A stretch of DNA of 64,000 bases from Bacteroidales bacterium (GCA_017549805.1 JAFYNJ010000002.1:48429-112428), one strand, 5' to 3'; positions 8,545 through 17,854 are shown, counted from the stretch's first letter. Notes: generated by a model not told the origin, from the sequence alone. Program-made: numbers and translations.

Positions 8545-10402
8545 AGACGCGGCCTTCAATATCGGTTTTGTTATAAGGAATCAATCCCTGTTCCCAGACG
8601 ACAGGCGGCCACCATTCGGAGTAATGGTACTCCTGGGTGACAATACACTTCATCTGGTTGTTGGGAATGCTGGTGTGCTGGCTATCCATATAGCCCATCA
8701 CTTCCATGTGGTCAGGATCGGGGCCAAGACGCCAGATGATCGCATCGGGACGCCATTCGATCTCATAAAAGTACCATGGCTCCTTGAAATCGCTGTTCGG
8801 CATCGGGGTACGGGTAGTCAATGCCTTGTAGTTGGGGTACCATCGCATGGTCTCGAACCGGCGTTTTTTGTCGTAATCAATGGTATCAAGCCCTCCTTTG
8901 AACATCGGAGGTTCAGTGGAAGCCAGGTCCCAGTTGGTGCAGCAATACATCACATCGTTGTTCAAGGTGGCGTCTTCCTCGCAGTTCTCCCTGTCGCCAC
9001 GGAACCATTGATAATAACTCCAAGGCCAGTGTTTTGAGGCCTTCACGATCTCGATGTCAATCTCCGAATAAGGATGGTATGGCGTGCGTTGCGGGTTCTC
9101 AGAGTCGTCCCACTTGGGGATGTAGCCGCCGTCTTTAAAACATGGCCGGCGATTGTTCCAAGCTCCTCCATCGGCATAAATGAGCCAGAAAGCGTATGTC
9201 AAGCCGTTCCATAGATTCTCATCGTTGAGCATGACGGGGAACTTGATCTTGCCTCTGAACTTTCCGTATGTGAAGCCCAGTTTTGAGATGATGCCCGTGG
9301 ATTCCTTGCGCAGGTTGCCTTCGGTGCTGGCCGGATTGATCAGCGTGATGTATTCTCCGTCGGGACTGGCTTTCACCGTAGCGCCGGGCGTTTCGCTAAC
9401 TACAGGATAATCCATCATCAGCTCCGTTGAGTCGAAACGGGTTTTATTGGCTTCGTATTCCTCACGGGTATAAGGATCATCGCCCACCACATCCTTGATA
9501 ACCGGGATGTTGCGCAACGTGAATTGACGGCTCACATGGCTGAAAAACTGTTCGAACAGAGGTGCCTTGAGCACCGCACGGGTCTTCAGCATCTTACCCG
9601 AGGTATAAGTCTTGATGTGCTTGGACGGATGGGTTTCATACCAACCGAAAGGATTCACAAAGACACCATGTTCATTGGCTTGTCCAATGAATTGGACATA
9701 ATCGGGAATCTCAGCCAAGCCTTCCTCGTCACAGACCACCAGCATAAAGCCGTATTTCCCTGCTCGGGGATTGCGTTTCCAACGCTGGTTGTCCGCTTTG
9801 CTTAGATCGATTCCATTCATCCATGCTGCATCAATGAGCGTTTGGTCGTCAACACTGATGTGATTGTTCACCGCCTTCTCAACAATGGAATTGTACCATT
9901 GCTTGTCGTTACCGATGTTTTGGACCACCGTGTTGATCTGGGATTTTATGTTGTGGTTTTCAGTCGCGGCATTCCCGTAATAAAGCCTTTCGTCCCTCGG
10001 GTTACCCACAATGCGAAGCTCGTCCCTGACGATCCTGTTTTCAATGGGCTTGAAGCCGATGTTTACATCTTCCCAGCTACCATAGAAATTCTCCGCTGCC
10101 AGCGCACTGGTATCGGGAAACTTATAACTCTCGTTCTGGTAATAGATCTTGTAATAGAAGCCTTTTTTAGGGGCAATGAAACGAAATCCGAAAACACCCT
10201 CCCCTTCCTTGGTCTGTTTGGCAGATGGGATATAGATGCCATCGGTCACGGCGTTTTCCAAGTCCATATCCAGACTAACCGTGCGACCGATGCCAAAATT
10301 GGTCATCGGACGGAAATGGCAGGTCATGCGTTGGCGGATGAAAAAAACAACTATTGCCAGCAGCAGGACAGACAGCAGGAACAAAGGGAAGCGCTTTTTC
10401 AT
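8525..10402 (-). CDS. GH16-like glycan-active protein, membrane-anchored
   Basis: 625 residues. An N-terminal hydrophobic segment (about residues 5-22) acts as signal or anchor, followed by about 310 residues of unrecognised sequence. The C-terminal half resembles a concanavalin-type glycoside hydrolase family 16 domain, with SEIDIEI (Glu447, Asp449, Glu451) matching the GH16 catalytic pattern ExDxxE/ExDxE and with flanking Trp-rich segments. GH16 enzymes cut or transfer beta-1,3/1,4-glucans and galactans. The start overlaps the stop of the CotH gene by four bases (ATGA), so the two are coupled. I infer processing of the polymer handled by this cluster; substrate unknown. Confidence 0.7.
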   Translation of the reverse strand: MKKRFPLFLLSVLLLAIVVFFIRQRMTCHFRPMTNFGIGRTVSLDMDLENAVTDGIYIPSAKQTKEGEGVFGFRFIAPKKGFYYKIYYQNESYKFPDTSALAAENFYGSWEDVNIGFKPIENRIVRDELRIVGNPRDERLYYGNAATENHNIKSQINTVVQNIGNDKQWYNSIVEKAVNNHISVDDQTLIDAAWMNGIDLSKADNQRWKRNPRAGKYGFMLVVCDEEGLAEIPDYVQFIGQANEHGVFVNPFGWYETHPSKHIKTYTSGKMLKTRAVLKAPLFEQFFSHVSRQFTLRNIPVIKDVVGDDPYTREEYEANKTRFDSTELMMDYPVVSETPGATVKASPDGEYITLINPASTEGNLRKESTGIISKLGFTYGKFRGKIKFPVMLNDENLWNGLTYAFWLIYADGGAWNNRRPCFKDGGYIPKWDDSENPQRTPYHPYSEIDIEIVKASKHWPWSYYQWFRGDRENCEEDATLNNDVMYCCTNWDLASTEPPMFKGGLDTIDYDKKRRFETMRWYPNYKALTTRTPMPNSDFKEPWYFYEIEWRPDAIIWRLGPDPDHMEVMGYMDSQHTSIPNNQMKCIVTQEYHYSEWWPPVVWEQGLIPYNKTDIEGRVYEVVIE

Positions 10403-12240
10403 TGGCGGACGATTTTGGTGACAAAGTTATCCATTTTCAGGACATAAAAGCCTGATGGAAGCGAAACATCCAACCTGATCGTGTTGGTACCCGCATTCAA
10501 AACAACGGCTTGAGCATAGACTTCCTGACCCAACATGTTGAATACCCGCACTTCACTATGCTTGGATTCGGTAGAATTTACACAGAGTGTTACATGATCA
10601 ATGAATGGATTGGGATAACAGGCAAATGACAAAGAAGAGTCGGGAACGTCCGACGAAGGCAAGAAATGCTCGAGCCTTTGGCGCATCACTTGATTCAACG
10701 AACGAAGATGCGCATCCACATGGTCCACGTCTTCCTCCCATTTTGATACGCTGGAGGGAAAACCAAAACGATTGCTTTGATTGGGCACTTCCGCTTCGAC
10801 AAGAGAACACAAAGCGTTGAAACGTGGTGTAATCTGTTCGTATCGCAACGGGTCGGACATCAGTTGAATGAATCGGTTTCTAAAACGATATTTGAACTCA
10901 CTATTGTTGAGAAGCTTCCTAAAAAACAGGGTAGCCTGAAAAAAGGAAGGGTTGTTCCCGTTAACGAAGGTGCTGGTGTCCGTAGCACTGGAAAACACAT
11001 CCCAATCACGGAAGAAACAGCCGTCGCCGTCATAGAACATCCAACGCCATGGACCATCGCCGCGTTGCCAACAACGGACATTGTTTTTCGGCCAGTCGAC
11101 ATTGGAGGAATAAAGTTCGAAAACCTGATAATCGATGAAATTATCCATGTCGATCTTTTCGCTCAACAAACGATAGTTCTCCTCGAGCGACATATCGGCA
11201 TCCATCACCCAATTGAACAAGTCGTTCCATTGGGTATCATCGCCGTTTTCCAGAAAAATCCATTGCTTGATGATGTTGCTTTCCTCCACATCGATACCAA
11301 AATGGTCTTCCAGATAACGCTCATCGGGCGTTTCCTCCAAGGCATAGATGCCCCAGTATTCTCCGTTCAGGAAAAGCACCATCTGCCTGGAAGCCAAGCA
11401 GTCGATATGAAGGGATCTGGCAACTTGTTGTGCCAAATGGTCCTGTATGCCGGTAGTCATCCAGTTACTGCATCTGAACGGCTTGATGCTCAAATGCTTG
11501 TAACTTTCAATGGGGAGGTTTTCTTGAAAAAAGACATGTTCAAAACGCTTTTTCCCATAGATTTCCCTGGCATAGATCTTGAAACCTTTTTGCTGGAAAC
11601 GCCTTGAAGCGCCCCCATGGGTACGCAGTCCGGCAATTTGGTTGATGCCGGTATTGTCGGCTTCATAAAACTCAACGTTACAGGCACGTTCCCAATCCAT
11701 CCCCTTGCAGAAATAGTTGCCCGTCCAATCGGGAAGGTTAGGACTTTGATAGCCACCAGGCACCATGATTCCTGTGTAATAGTTGAAGAGTCCAACGGAG
11801 TCGGAACACAACGACATCACTGGAAGACCATGGGTATTACAACCCAAGGCGTGGATAAAGTAGCTGTTGGTGGCTACTTCACTGATGCAATCGTCGTTTT
11901 CGTCAAACACGGCAGCACGGATCACGATGCAATGCTGGATGCTATCGGGATAGAACATCTGTCCGTCTGGAGCAACCTGGATGGTATAGATGTCAGACCT
12001 GGAATAAAGGCTTTCGTCCAACAGCAGCGGACCGGTGTAAAGCCGTGACTGTGCTGTTGGACGATTGCCATTGGTGGTGAAACGAATATGGTGTTGCTGA
12101 TAAAAGGGGAAGATCTCCAATGTGGGCGATTCCTCATAAAAGCCTCCCGGCACCGAGAAACAGGCCTTCTCGGCAGGTTGCGACAATGCAAAAAGCGGTG
12201 CCAGCAATAGAGACCATATCAGTAACCGTTTACCTTTCAC
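10399..12240 (-). CDS. CotH-like kinase protein with T9SS C-terminal sorting domain
   Basis: 613 residues. A signal peptide (cleavage after about residue 20, LFALSQ) is followed by a short chitobiase-like segment (FTTNGNRPT), then a CotH domain (about residues 140-470) with the GLRTHGGASRR and FYDGDGCFF blocks, the latter holding the metal-binding Asp-x-Asp. It ends in a T9SS type A sorting domain (CYPNPF near the beginning, GLPSGFYVLK-like end). CotH of Bacillus spores is a secreted protein kinase; this one should be exported through the outer membrane. The start is GTG at 12240, within a heptad repeat, with a stop two codons upstream in the same frame, so no earlier start is possible. Confidence 0.85.
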   Translation of the reverse strand: MKGKRLLIWSLLLAPLFALSQPAEKACFSVPGGFYEESPTLEIFPFYQQHHIRFTTNGNRPTAQSRLYTGPLLLDESLYSRSDIYTIQVAPDGQMFYPDSIQHCIVIRAAVFDENDDCISEVATNSYFIHALGCNTHGLPVMSLCSDSVGLFNYYTGIMVPGGYQSPNLPDWTGNYFCKGMDWERACNVEFYEADNTGINQIAGLRTHGGASRRFQQKGFKIYAREIYGKKRFEHVFFQENLPIESYKHLSIKPFRCSNWMTTGIQDHLAQQVARSLHIDCLASRQMVLFLNGEYWGIYALEETPDERYLEDHFGIDVEESNIIKQWIFLENGDDTQWNDLFNWVMDADMSLEENYRLLSEKIDMDNFIDYQVFELYSSNVDWPKNNVRCWQRGDGPWRWMFYDGDGCFFRDWDVFSSATDTSTFVNGNNPSFFQATLFFRKLLNNSEFKYRFRNRFIQLMSDPLRYEQITPRFNALCSLVEAEVPNQSNRFGFPSSVSKWEEDVDHVDAHLRSLNQVMRQRLEHFLPSSDVPDSSLSFACYPNPFIDHVTLCVNSTESKHSEVRVFNMLGQEVYAQAVVLNAGTNTIRLDVSLPSGFYVLKMDNFVTKIVRQ

Positions 12241-12276
12241 CTTTTAGTTTTCAATTTTCAGTTTCTTCCACTTCCC
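12233..12276. repeat. heptad repeat array c, S46/CotH junction
   Basis: 7-bp-periodic pyrimidine-rich tract on the + strand (units such as ACCTTTC and AGTTTTC). It supplies the GTG start codon of the CotH gene and the last codons (EETEN) of the upstream peptidase gene. Confidence 0.88.
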
Positions 12277-14470
12277 TGATGGGTTGCGGCTCGCTCTTGC
12301 GGATGTCAAGCTCGTTGATGAGGTTGGTGGCACCGGCGTACTTGTCGATGATGAAAAGCACGTAACGGGCATCCACATTGATGGTGCGTTGCAGGCGAGG
12401 TTCGAAGTTGACGTCGCCACTCATGGCTTCCCAGTTGCCGTCGAAAGCAAGACCAATCAACTCGCCCTTGCCATTCATGATGGGGCTGCCTGAATTACCG
12501 CCGGTGATGTCGTTGGTGGAGAGGAAGCATACGATAAGGTCGCCGTTCTCGTCGGCATACGGACCAAAGTCTTTCTTCTCAATGAGCTCAATCAAACGTT
12601 TTGGAGCGTCGAACTCATAATCGCCAGGCACATACTTCTCAATGATGCCGTTGGCGGTGCACACATAGTCGTAGTGAACAGCGTCGGCGGGCATGTAGTC
12701 CTTCACCGAGCCATAGCTCATACGCATGGTGGAGTTGGCATCGGGATAGAGGCTCTTTTCAGGTTGGGTGGCAGCGTAATATTCACGCAAACCCTTCACG
12801 AAAAGATGGTCGTTCTTACGGATGTCATTCATGGTATTGCGATAATCAAGACCATGTTGTCTGAGGACACCCGTCATCTGCTGACTTACCTGGAAGGCAT
12901 AGTCCTTTTCCATCTTCTTGACACTTGGCTTGGCAATGAAAGCCTTGATGCTTTCAGGCGTGGCAAAGATGGATTTATCATAGACGTAATCTGCAAAAGC
13001 GTCGATGTCGCCTTTGAATTTCTTGTCGATGACAGTATAGATCTCGGGGAGTTCTTCAGCCTTGAAAGCGTTTTTGTAAGTCTTCAGCATCTCGGCATAC
13101 ATCTTATGCTCCACTTGAGGATTCGTCTCGGCAAACATGCCGTCAACATCCATACCTTGAAGCTCCATGAGTGCTGCGGCTTCCATTTCCTTGTCCTTGC
13201 TCTGGGCAGCCATGTAGTAACCCATGAAAGCCGTGGCAAGACCCGAAGGACCCGCTTGGGCAACAAAATTGGGATAGAAGATGTATTTGGCAACATCACT
13301 GAGGTCTTCGTAAGACTTCTTCAGATTCGGGAGGACATCGCCATATTCAGCCTTGCGAGCAGCACTTTCGCCAACCCATTGCTTGAAGCGGTTCTCAAGG
13401 GTGACTTTGGCTTCGCTGACCTTGTTCTTGCGAAGCATGGTGCACTGGCCGATGAAGTTCTTCCAAGTATTGGCCAAACCAGCATGGTTGTCGGCATACA
13501 TCAGGTTGATGGCATCGTCCTTCTGCATGAACTCATCCATCACTTCAAGCTCCTTGCCGAAGATGTCAATGATTATGGGATAGAAAGTGTCCACATTGTA
13601 ATCGATGCCATAGCTCGACATGTAACGTTCGGTGCTGCCCGGGAAGCCCCAAATCATGGTGAAGTCGTCTTGCTTCACGCCATCGAGGCTGATGGGGAGG
13701 TGATGCTTGGGAACCAACGGCACATTGTCCTTGGAGTAATCGGCGGGATTGCCGTCCTTGTCGGCATACACACGGAAGATGGAGAAGTCACCCGTGTGAC
13801 GGGGCCACATCCAGTTGTCGGTGTCGCCACCAAACTTGCCGATGGAAGAGTTGGCCACACCAACCAGACGCACGTCGGTATATACTTGATACACAAACAT
13901 ATAATACTCATTGCCTTCGAAGAAGCCTTTGATGACAGGATTGTACTTGCCTTCCTCTGAAGCAGCGGTCTCCAACTCCTTGATTTTGCCATTGATGGCC
14001 TTGTTACGGGCATCCCAGTCCATATCATCGGTCACAACGCCGAGGACATCCTTGGTCACGTCTTCCATGCGAATCAGGAAAGAAGCGGTCATCTCGGGAG
14101 CGGGCAGTTCTTCGCTGTAGTCCTTGGCCCAGAAACCGTCTTTCAGGTAGTCGTGTTCCACAGAGCTGAGCTTTTGGATGGCGCTATAGCCGCAGTGGTG
14201 GTTGGTGAAAAGCAGTCCCTTCTCGGAGACGATTTCACCGGTGCAGAAGAAACCACGAGGCTTGGCTTCGCTGCCAAGACCCACGATAGCGTCCTTCAGA
14301 CTGTTGTGATTGATGCTGTAAAGCTCTTCAGGAGTCAGCTGAAGACCCATTTTCTGCATATCCACATAGTTCAAACGCTCCACAAACATCGGAAGCCACA
14401 TGCCTTCGTCGGCACGCACTCTGCCAACCATAGCCAGGACGGCGAGAGCAAATACGAGTAATTTTTTCAT
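12251..14470 (-). CDS. S46 family dipeptidyl-peptidase (DPP7-like)
   Basis: 739 residues with an N-terminal signal peptide (cleavage near ADEGMW, residue 20). It has the S46 double-His segment TNHHCGYS (about residue 91) and the serine motif GNSGSP (Ser660). These enzymes release dipeptides from the N-terminus of peptides in the periplasm. The residue 18 positions after the Ser, which sets P1 specificity in the Porphyromonas enzymes (Gly in DPP7, Arg in DPP11), is Gly here in FDGNWEAMSGD, suggesting preference for hydrophobic rather than acidic P1 residues. The gene lies 45 bases after the M49-like peptidase gene and 10 before CotH, so it may be cotranscribed with both. The C-terminal tail is repeat-encoded. 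Confidence 0.93.
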   Translation of the reverse strand: MKKLLVFALAVLAMVGRVRADEGMWLPMFVERLNYVDMQKMGLQLTPEELYSINHNSLKDAIVGLGSEAKPRGFFCTGEIVSEKGLLFTNHHCGYSAIQKLSSVEHDYLKDGFWAKDYSEELPAPEMTASFLIRMEDVTKDVLGVVTDDMDWDARNKAINGKIKELETAASEEGKYNPVIKGFFEGNEYYMFVYQVYTDVRLVGVANSSIGKFGGDTDNWMWPRHTGDFSIFRVYADKDGNPADYSKDNVPLVPKHHLPISLDGVKQDDFTMIWGFPGSTERYMSSYGIDYNVDTFYPIIIDIFGKELEVMDEFMQKDDAINLMYADNHAGLANTWKNFIGQCTMLRKNKVSEAKVTLENRFKQWVGESAARKAEYGDVLPNLKKSYEDLSDVAKYIFYPNFVAQAGPSGLATAFMGYYMAAQSKDKEMEAAALMELQGMDVDGMFAETNPQVEHKMYAEMLKTYKNAFKAEELPEIYTVIDKKFKGDIDAFADYVYDKSIFATPESIKAFIAKPSVKKMEKDYAFQVSQQMTGVLRQHGLDYRNTMNDIRKNDHLFVKGLREYYAATQPEKSLYPDANSTMRMSYGSVKDYMPADAVHYDYVCTANGIIEKYVPGDYEFDAPKRLIELIEKKDFGPYADENGDLIVCFLSTNDITGGNSGSPIMNGKGELIGLAFDGNWEAMSGDVNFEPRLQRTINVDARYVLFIIDKYAGATNLINELDIRKSEPQPIREVEETEN

Positions 14471-14496
14471 TTAGTTATAATTGATTTGATTGATTA

Positions 14497-14520
14497 ACTT
14501 TCATCTTTCACCTTTCACTT
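14497..14520. repeat. heptad repeat array d, between two peptidase genes
   Basis: Three near-perfect copies of CTTTCAC/CTTTCAT on the + strand, in the gap after the M49-like gene and touching its stop codon. Confidence 0.92.
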
Positions 14521-16149
14521 TAACAAAACATCCGGTCCCATGTTGTAGTAAATGTCCGTCGGGACACCGGCTTTGTTGACGCGGTCGAGGTCGGCCTGCA
14601 GTTCGGGATGGATCACGCTCATCTCGCCCAGCCAAGCTTTGGCGGCTTCATAGTCACCATTACCCTGGCAGATCAGAATGTCGCCGGCGAGTTTTTCCAC
14701 AGCAGCCTTCATCTTGTCGAAGTCGATGGCATAAAGGCCATTCTCATCACGAGTGAAAGCGCCTTCTTTTTGCATATAATTGAATTCAAGCATGTTGGCT
14801 TTGCCGTGGGCACTGGCTGCACCGAAACGCACCGAACGGAAGATGCCAGCAAGGAAGGTGACATAGTTGTCAACCATCTCGGTATTGGTGTATTCACCCA
14901 TCTCGGCCAGTTTGGTCACAAGGAACAGACCCAGCACATCGGCTTTGGCTTCTTCGATGGCATTGTAGGTGTTACCAAGGGCGCTGTGGACAGAACCTTT
15001 TCCTGTGATGGTGTTCTTGATGCCCATGCCGTGGGCAGTCTCGTGGAACATCACATTAGCGAAGAAGGCATCAAACTTGATGTGCTCCATCGATTCGGGC
15101 GTCATGAGGGTCTTGGCGATCGGGACGAGGATGTTTTCAAACTTGGCCTGCATGGCGTTTTTCAGCTGAAGCTTGCGGGTGCCTCTTTCGAGCTGCACAC
15201 GCTCGTCGTTCGGAAGATTGATGGCAATGGTCTTGCTGTTGGCGTTGCAGTCGCCGGCATAATATACAGCGTCGTAGGCGGCAAGATCCACATCCGATCC
15301 TGGCACTTCCTTCTTGTACTCATCCGGCACAGGAAGCTGCTTCTGGAGCTCTGGAACAAACTGGGCGTAACGGGCCAGCTGCTTCGTCCACTCCTGGTCC
15401 TTGATCAGGATGAAAGCCTCATGAGAAGCCTTGATGCCGTAACGGGCATCGGTGTAGTTTTCAATGGGACCAATCACCATGTCGATGTTGTTGTTGCGGA
15501 CATCCATCCAACGCATGTCGCTTTCAAAATAGTCGTCGGTGCGGAGCGCCTTGGCGCGAAGGGCCAGATAGGTAGCAAACTCCTCATCACCGGCCAACTC
15601 GGAGGCATCGTCGAGCAAGGAAGCTGCCTTCTTGATCTGTTCTGCAAAATAGTCGTGGTACCACACACATTTCAGATTGCCGTTTTCATCGCGGACAATC
15701 ATGGTGTATTGGCTGGTCTTGTCAGGATCGTCGAAAGCGTTCCATTCCTCCTCAGTCATGTCCTGGGGATAGAACTGGGCACCTGCAGGTTTTTCACCAA
15801 CGCCTTCCACAAAGGGCTTGTTGCCGTCGAGGCCATCCCAGGGACCGTAAGTGATGCAAGCGAACTTTTGCAAGTCGGGATCACCAATCTTGGCCATCAG
15901 TTCCTCTTTGTCGCCATAGTTTTCTTTCCAGAAAAGGTCTTCCATAATGTCGGCCGCTTCGAAAAGCAGAGGCAACATTTCCTTTTCATTTTCGCTCAAA
16001 TGGCTGATGTCGGTTGTCAGCGTGTATTCGGCATACTTGTCGATCAGCTTGGGTTGAGGTTGTTCTTCCACTACTTCTTTAGGTTTGTTGGTACAGGCAA
16101 CGGCTACCAAAGCCACGGCCATAATGTAAGTTAAGTGTTTGATTTTCAT
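14515..16149 (-). CDS. M49-like (dipeptidyl-peptidase III family) zinc peptidase lipoprotein
   Basis: 544 residues with a lipoprotein signal (lipobox LVAVAC, Cys19). The zinc site is visible as HETAH (His369, Glu370, His373) followed by EEAKAD (from Glu399), the spacing of M49 dipeptidyl-peptidases III. Classical M49 enzymes carry a six-residue HExxGH; here the motif is a five-residue HExxH, as in a minority of bacterial members. Bacterial relatives are often labelled Zn-dependent hydrolase. I infer an envelope-anchored exopeptidase acting beside the S46 enzyme. The ATG at 16149 is preceded by a TAnnTTTG-type element on the same strand. Confidence 0.85.
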   Translation of the reverse strand: MKIKHLTYIMAVALVAVACTNKPKEVVEEQPQPKLIDKYAEYTLTTDISHLSENEKEMLPLLFEAADIMEDLFWKENYGDKEELMAKIGDPDLQKFACITYGPWDGLDGNKPFVEGVGEKPAGAQFYPQDMTEEEWNAFDDPDKTSQYTMIVRDENGNLKCVWYHDYFAEQIKKAASLLDDASELAGDEEFATYLALRAKALRTDDYFESDMRWMDVRNNNIDMVIGPIENYTDARYGIKASHEAFILIKDQEWTKQLARYAQFVPELQKQLPVPDEYKKEVPGSDVDLAAYDAVYYAGDCNANSKTIAINLPNDERVQLERGTRKLQLKNAMQAKFENILVPIAKTLMTPESMEHIKFDAFFANVMFHETAHGMGIKNTITGKGSVHSALGNTYNAIEEAKADVLGLFLVTKLAEMGEYTNTEMVDNYVTFLAGIFRSVRFGAASAHGKANMLEFNYMQKEGAFTRDENGLYAIDFDKMKAAVEKLAGDILICQGNGDYEAAKAWLGEMSVIHPELQADLDRVNKAGVPTDIYYNMGPDVLLK

Positions 16150-16189
16150 TTTATTGCGTTATTTTGACTGATTCCACATAATAAGCGTG

Positions 16190-16197
16190 CAAATGTA
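16190..16197 (-). promoter_or_regulatory. -7 element for the M49-like peptidase gene
   Basis: TACATTTG on the minus strand matches the Bacteroidota -7 consensus TAnnTTTG, about 40 bases upstream of the ATG at 16149. No clear -33 TTTG was found. Confidence 0.55.
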
Positions 16198-16234
16198 TGT
16201 CATTTTTCGTAATATTGCAAATCAAATTCAGCCC

Positions 16235-17854
16235 ATGAAAAAGCGTAAGGTTCCGCATACTTTCGTCATCGTTTTTTGCTGCATCCTGTTGGCTGCCATG
16301 ATGACATGGTTCATCAAGCCTGGAAAATACATTCAGGAGCAGGTGGGCGGTGAGTCTGTGATGACATTTTACTATCAGGACCAGTTGCCACAACCTTACG
16401 CCCAGGAATTCCATGCAGAGCCCCAGACTTGGCAGGTATTCTCGGCATTGTTCAAAGGCTTTGAAAAGCAAAGCGGCATCATTGTATTTATCCTGATTGT
16501 CGGCGGCGCTTTCTGGATCCTGAGCAAGAGCCGGGCCATCGACACGGGCATCATGGCTTTTCTACGCTTTACGCAAAGGCTGGAGCGCAAAAGGTGGATT
16601 CGTAAAATTGGGGTCAACAACATCATCATTACCATGGTGATGATCTTGTTCAGCCTATTTGGATCGGTGTTCGGAATGAGCGAAGAGACCATAGCTTTCA
16701 CCTTGATTGTCATTCCTTTGGCAATCTCTATGGGTTACGACTCCATCGTGGGTGTATGCATGGTCTATGTGGCGGCACACATCGGCTTCTCAGGAGCCAT
16801 GCTCAACCCCTTCACCATCGGCATTGCCCAGGGTATTGCCGATATTCCGCTGTTTTCAGGCATTGGTTACCGTACTGTGTGTTGGATCATTCTTACCATC
16901 ATCGGGATCATTTTCGTGCTGATTTATGCCAATAAGGTTAAGAAGAATCCCAAGAGTTCCATCATGTACGATGACGACGCCTACTGGCGCAAAACTGACA
17001 ACGCTCAACTTTCCACTGACGCTAAACCCTCAACTCTAAACGCTAAACCCTCTTGGTTTGTTTATGGCTTTATTGTGATCCTGCTGGTCTACTGTGCCAT
17101 TCGTTTCCCCATGACCACCTTGAAGGTCGGCAACAGCACTTCTACCCTACCCCTTTTGCCCATTGGTGCGGGTTTGTTCCTAATCATCGGGTTCTTTGCC
17201 TTGCGCAAGTCCGTGGCTTATTTTATCTTGACCATGCTTTTTGGCACAGTGTTTTACTTGATTGTCGGCGTGTTGGGTTATGGCTGGTATATCATGGAAA
17301 TTGCCACTTTGTTCCTCTTTATGGGCATCTGCAGCGGCTTTGCCATCGGCAAAAGCGCGAGCGACATTGCCAAGCTGTTCATTGAAGGCATGGGGGATAT
17401 TATGTCAGCTGCCGTCATCGTAGGTTTGGCGGCAGGCATCGTCATTGTGCTACAGGATGGAGGCGTCATCGACACCATCCTTTATGGTTTGTCGAAGTCG
17501 ATGAACAACCTCGGAACCATTGCCTCCACCGAGATCATGTACGGCATCCAAACCTTGATCAACATTGTGATTCCGTCGGGTTCGGCCAAGGCGGCTATCA
17601 CCATGCCTATCATGGCACCTTTCAGCGATTTGATTGGCATCTCGCGTCAAACAACGGTGATGGCATTCCAGTTTGGCGACGGCTTTACCAACATGATCAC
17701 CCCCACCTCAGGTGTGCTCATCGCCACCTTGGGCGTAGCGCGCATCCCATGGGAAAAATGGGTGCGTTTCATCTGGAAGTTTATCTTGGTGCTGATTGTG
17801 GTTGGGGCTTTGCTGCTCATCCCCACCGTGACCATAAGTCTGAATGGGTTTTAG
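16235..17854 (+). CDS. YfcC/DcuC-type membrane carrier
   Basis: 539 residues from the ATG at 16235 (MKKRKVPHTF); an open stretch upstream has no better start. Roughly twelve membrane helices and the conserved blocks FGMSEETIAF and IPSGSAKAA are those of the YfcC family, carriers thought to move basic amino acids or short-chain substrates. The gene is divergent from two exopeptidase genes, which fits uptake or exchange of peptide breakdown products, but the substrate is inferred only. A heptad-periodic stretch at 16995-17052 encodes the loop AQLSTDAKPSTLNAKPS between the two helix bundles. The stop overlaps the convergent small lipoprotein gene by four bases. Confidence 0.85.
   Translation: MKKRKVPHTFVIVFCCILLAAMMTWFIKPGKYIQEQVGGESVMTFYYQDQLPQPYAQEFHAEPQTWQVFSALFKGFEKQSGIIVFILIVGGAFWILSKSRAIDTGIMAFLRFTQRLERKRWIRKIGVNNIIITMVMILFSLFGSVFGMSEETIAFTLIVIPLAISMGYDSIVGVCMVYVAAHIGFSGAMLNPFTIGIAQGIADIPLFSGIGYRTVCWIILTIIGIIFVLIYANKVKKNPKSSIMYDDDAYWRKTDNAQLSTDAKPSTLNAKPSWFVYGFIVILLVYCAIRFPMTTLKVGNSTSTLPLLPIGAGLFLIIGFFALRKSVAYFILTMLFGTVFYLIVGVLGYGWYIMEIATLFLFMGICSGFAIGKSASDIAKLFIEGMGDIMSAAVIVGLAAGIVIVLQDGGVIDTILYGLSKSMNNLGTIASTEIMYGIQTLINIVIPSGSAKAAITMPIMAPFSDLIGISRQTTVMAFQFGDGFTNMITPTSGVLIATLGVARIPWEKWVRFIWKFILVLIVVGALLLIPTVTISLNGF
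16995..17052. repeat. heptad repeat array e, inside the YfcC-type gene
   Basis: About eight degenerate 7-bp units (for example TAAACCC and CTTTCCA) read in frame as a hydrophilic inter-helix loop rich in Thr, Ser, Lys and Pro. Confidence 0.85.

Noticed and set aside
12674-13960. 428-codon open frame on the + strand antisense to the S46 peptidase gene
   Set aside because: No recognisable domain, and the opposite strand encodes a clear complete S46 protein; the open frame is a by-product of its codon use.
14608-16134. 508-codon open frame on the + strand opposite the M49-like gene
   Set aside because: Mirror of a well-supported gene, no start context or family match.
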